Assembly (NCBI RefSeq): GCF_001640805.2
Contig: NC_066836.1
Span: 2,193,626-2,257,625, forward strand
Source of the DNA: Lates calcarifer
Taxonomy: Eukaryota; Chordata; Actinopteri; Centropomidae
Direction: 5' to 3'
DNA: 64,000 bases
Shown here: positions 60,501 through 64,000 of the stretch, piece after piece
Layout of the letters: the number at the start of each line of letters is the position of its first letter
How positions within the stretch are numbered: position 1 is the first letter of the stretch
Translations under genes and position numbers: made by a program
Notes under the pieces: model-generated
Seen by the model: only the letters and a program-made list of their open reading frames with translations
Told to the model about the DNA's origin: nothing
The model's database searches: none

Positions 60501-61687
60501 TGGGACCTTTATTATAATAAGTTGGTGGAACTTGCTCTTGCTGGCGCTCAACAAATATACTGTGAATGCAAGTAACAATAATTAATATAATGATAATTAG
60601 AATAATAATAATAATAATCCTCGTCGTCTGCACCATGCCTTGTAAACCTGGAAAAACTACAAACAAAACAAGAGCCAGGTAACCACACCTCCTCAGCCCC
60701 ACCCCCCACCACCGCTCCGCCCACGAAAAACAAAAACAAAAAGATTAAAAACAGGGAACACTGAGTTGAGACCGCAGATTCTCTCTGGCTTCTCCGAAGT
60801 CCCGAGTCCACATGCGCCACAGAAATGTCCGCCGATGTCCTGAAGTCAGTGGAGGGTGGAGCGAGAAGGGAGGAGGGGGTGCAGGGGGTGACGGAGGGAG
60901 GGAAGGGGGGGCGTAGGCGTAGTCTGTAACGGAGCCTCGTGTTGGCTGGAGTTGAAGCACTCAGCAAGCCTCTGTGCAGCCGTCGATCCTGGATTCAGCA
61001 TCAGCCGGCCTGCGTGTGTGTTTGCTCGTCTGCGTGTTAAATGTGTGTGTGCACGTTGGTTTACAGGGACCACGTTAAAGGGTGGTCGCGGCCACGGCGC
61101 TCACTCGTCTGTTTTTTTCTTTTTTTGTCGTTGTTCTCATTTTTTCCTTATTTTCCTGTTTATGTTTGACCAGGGGTTTTTGCCAGTCTGTCTCCCCCCC
61201 ACCCGGGTTTAATGCCCCCCCCGCGCCGAGTCCAGGTGAGTTTGGCTCTCCGAGTATTTTCAAGTTGGCTACTCTTGGCTGGCATCCCCGCTGTCAGTCA
61301 GAAGGATGAAGACGCAGCCTCAGAGGGCTGGAGGAGGGGGGGGGTCAGCGAGGCCAACCAAGGTGGAGGCGTAATTTCATATTTACGATGGAAAGGGAGG
61401 TGGTGTGTGTGTGTGTGTGTTTTAAATGTCGGTGGTGTGTGTGTTTGCACCCTAAAGATCTGCCCAGAAATGAGTCCTGGTCCTCGGTGGCGTTTGTGTC
61501 GATCAGTAAAAGCAGAACAAGAAGCGAGTGAGATGGTTAACGTCCTACTAACTTGTTATCGTGCAGAGGAGCGCCTCCTCAGCTAATAAGACTACACTGA
61601 TGGAGGAGGTGGAGGGAGACATTTCTGGACAGGTCCTTGGAGAGTGTGTGTGTGTGTGTGTGAGTGTGTGTGTGTGTGTAGATGGGG
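57551..61687. other. Interval between CUB gene B and RANBP9, including RANBP9 3'UTR
   Basis: No coding region is supported. The right part should be the RANBP9 3'UTR on the minus strand; candidate AATAAA signals (TTTATT on plus) occur near 60508 and 58932 and I cannot choose between them. Simple repeats: (CAAA)n at about 59848-59876, (AAT)n near 60600-60617, (TG)n at about 61404-61421 and 61646-61679. A GC-rich stretch lies at 60840-61060. Confidence 0.45.
61646..61679. repeat. (TG)n microsatellite
   Basis: A TG run with one GAG interruption stands just before the RANBP9 stop codon, in its 3'UTR. Confidence 0.85.

Positions 61688-64000
<2,313 letters not shown>

Noticed and set aside
60548..61073. 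Proline-rich minus-strand frames near the RANBP9 3' end
   Set aside because: They lie downstream of the RANBP9 stop in GC-rich, simple-sequence DNA and have no family features.

Overview
The window is vertebrate nuclear DNA, almost certainly from a spiny-rayed (percomorph) teleost. The genes have many short exons with GT/AG borders. Two neighbouring genes keep the order MARCHF11-ZNF622 known from human 5p15.1, with MYO10 beside them. Three tiny intronless genes encode arginine-rich protamines of the kind found in sperm of perch-like fish. No prokaryotic or organelle features are seen. All exon borders were read by hand from splice sites and family similarity; no search was run.

Layout. 1-8160 (+): last ten coding exons of MYO10 (third PH domain, MyTH4, FERM) and a long 3'UTR, preceded by an intronic minisatellite with TTAGGG-like blocks. 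8286-11720 (+): three protamine genes. Two lie in a tandem duplication with identical coding sequence; the third is diverged. Each has a paired CRE-like site 12 bp apart about 75-85 bp before its ATG, inside a region holding more than 30 TGACATCA/TGACGTCA-type octamers. 15121-26931 (-): MARCHF11, a RING-CH membrane ubiquitin ligase in four coding exons, with a deleted Tc1-like transposon in intron 3. 33057-38056 (-): ZNF622, six coding exons. 41274-42974 (-): an intronless RING/B-box/coiled-coil/PRY-SPRY TRIM gene with a perfect interferon-response element just before its ATG. 44160-45140: a broken Penelope-like retroelement tail. 46003-50706 and 52792-57290 (+): two tandem, nine-exon genes for secreted proteins made only of four CUB domains that resemble the a1/a2 pair of neuropilins, repeated twice. 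61688-64000 (-): 3' part of RANBP9 (LisH/CTLH/CRA part of the CTLH ubiquitin ligase).

The two most interesting systems are the protamine cluster with its repeated CRE architecture, and the pair of neuropilin-like CUB-only genes. The latter look like soluble a1-a2-a1-a2 proteins that arose by internal duplication, loss of the last splice donor, and then duplication of the whole gene with its promoter. The first system fits germline (spermatid) expression. The role of the second is not shown by the sequence; a soluble decoy or ligand-binding role is only an inference from the family.
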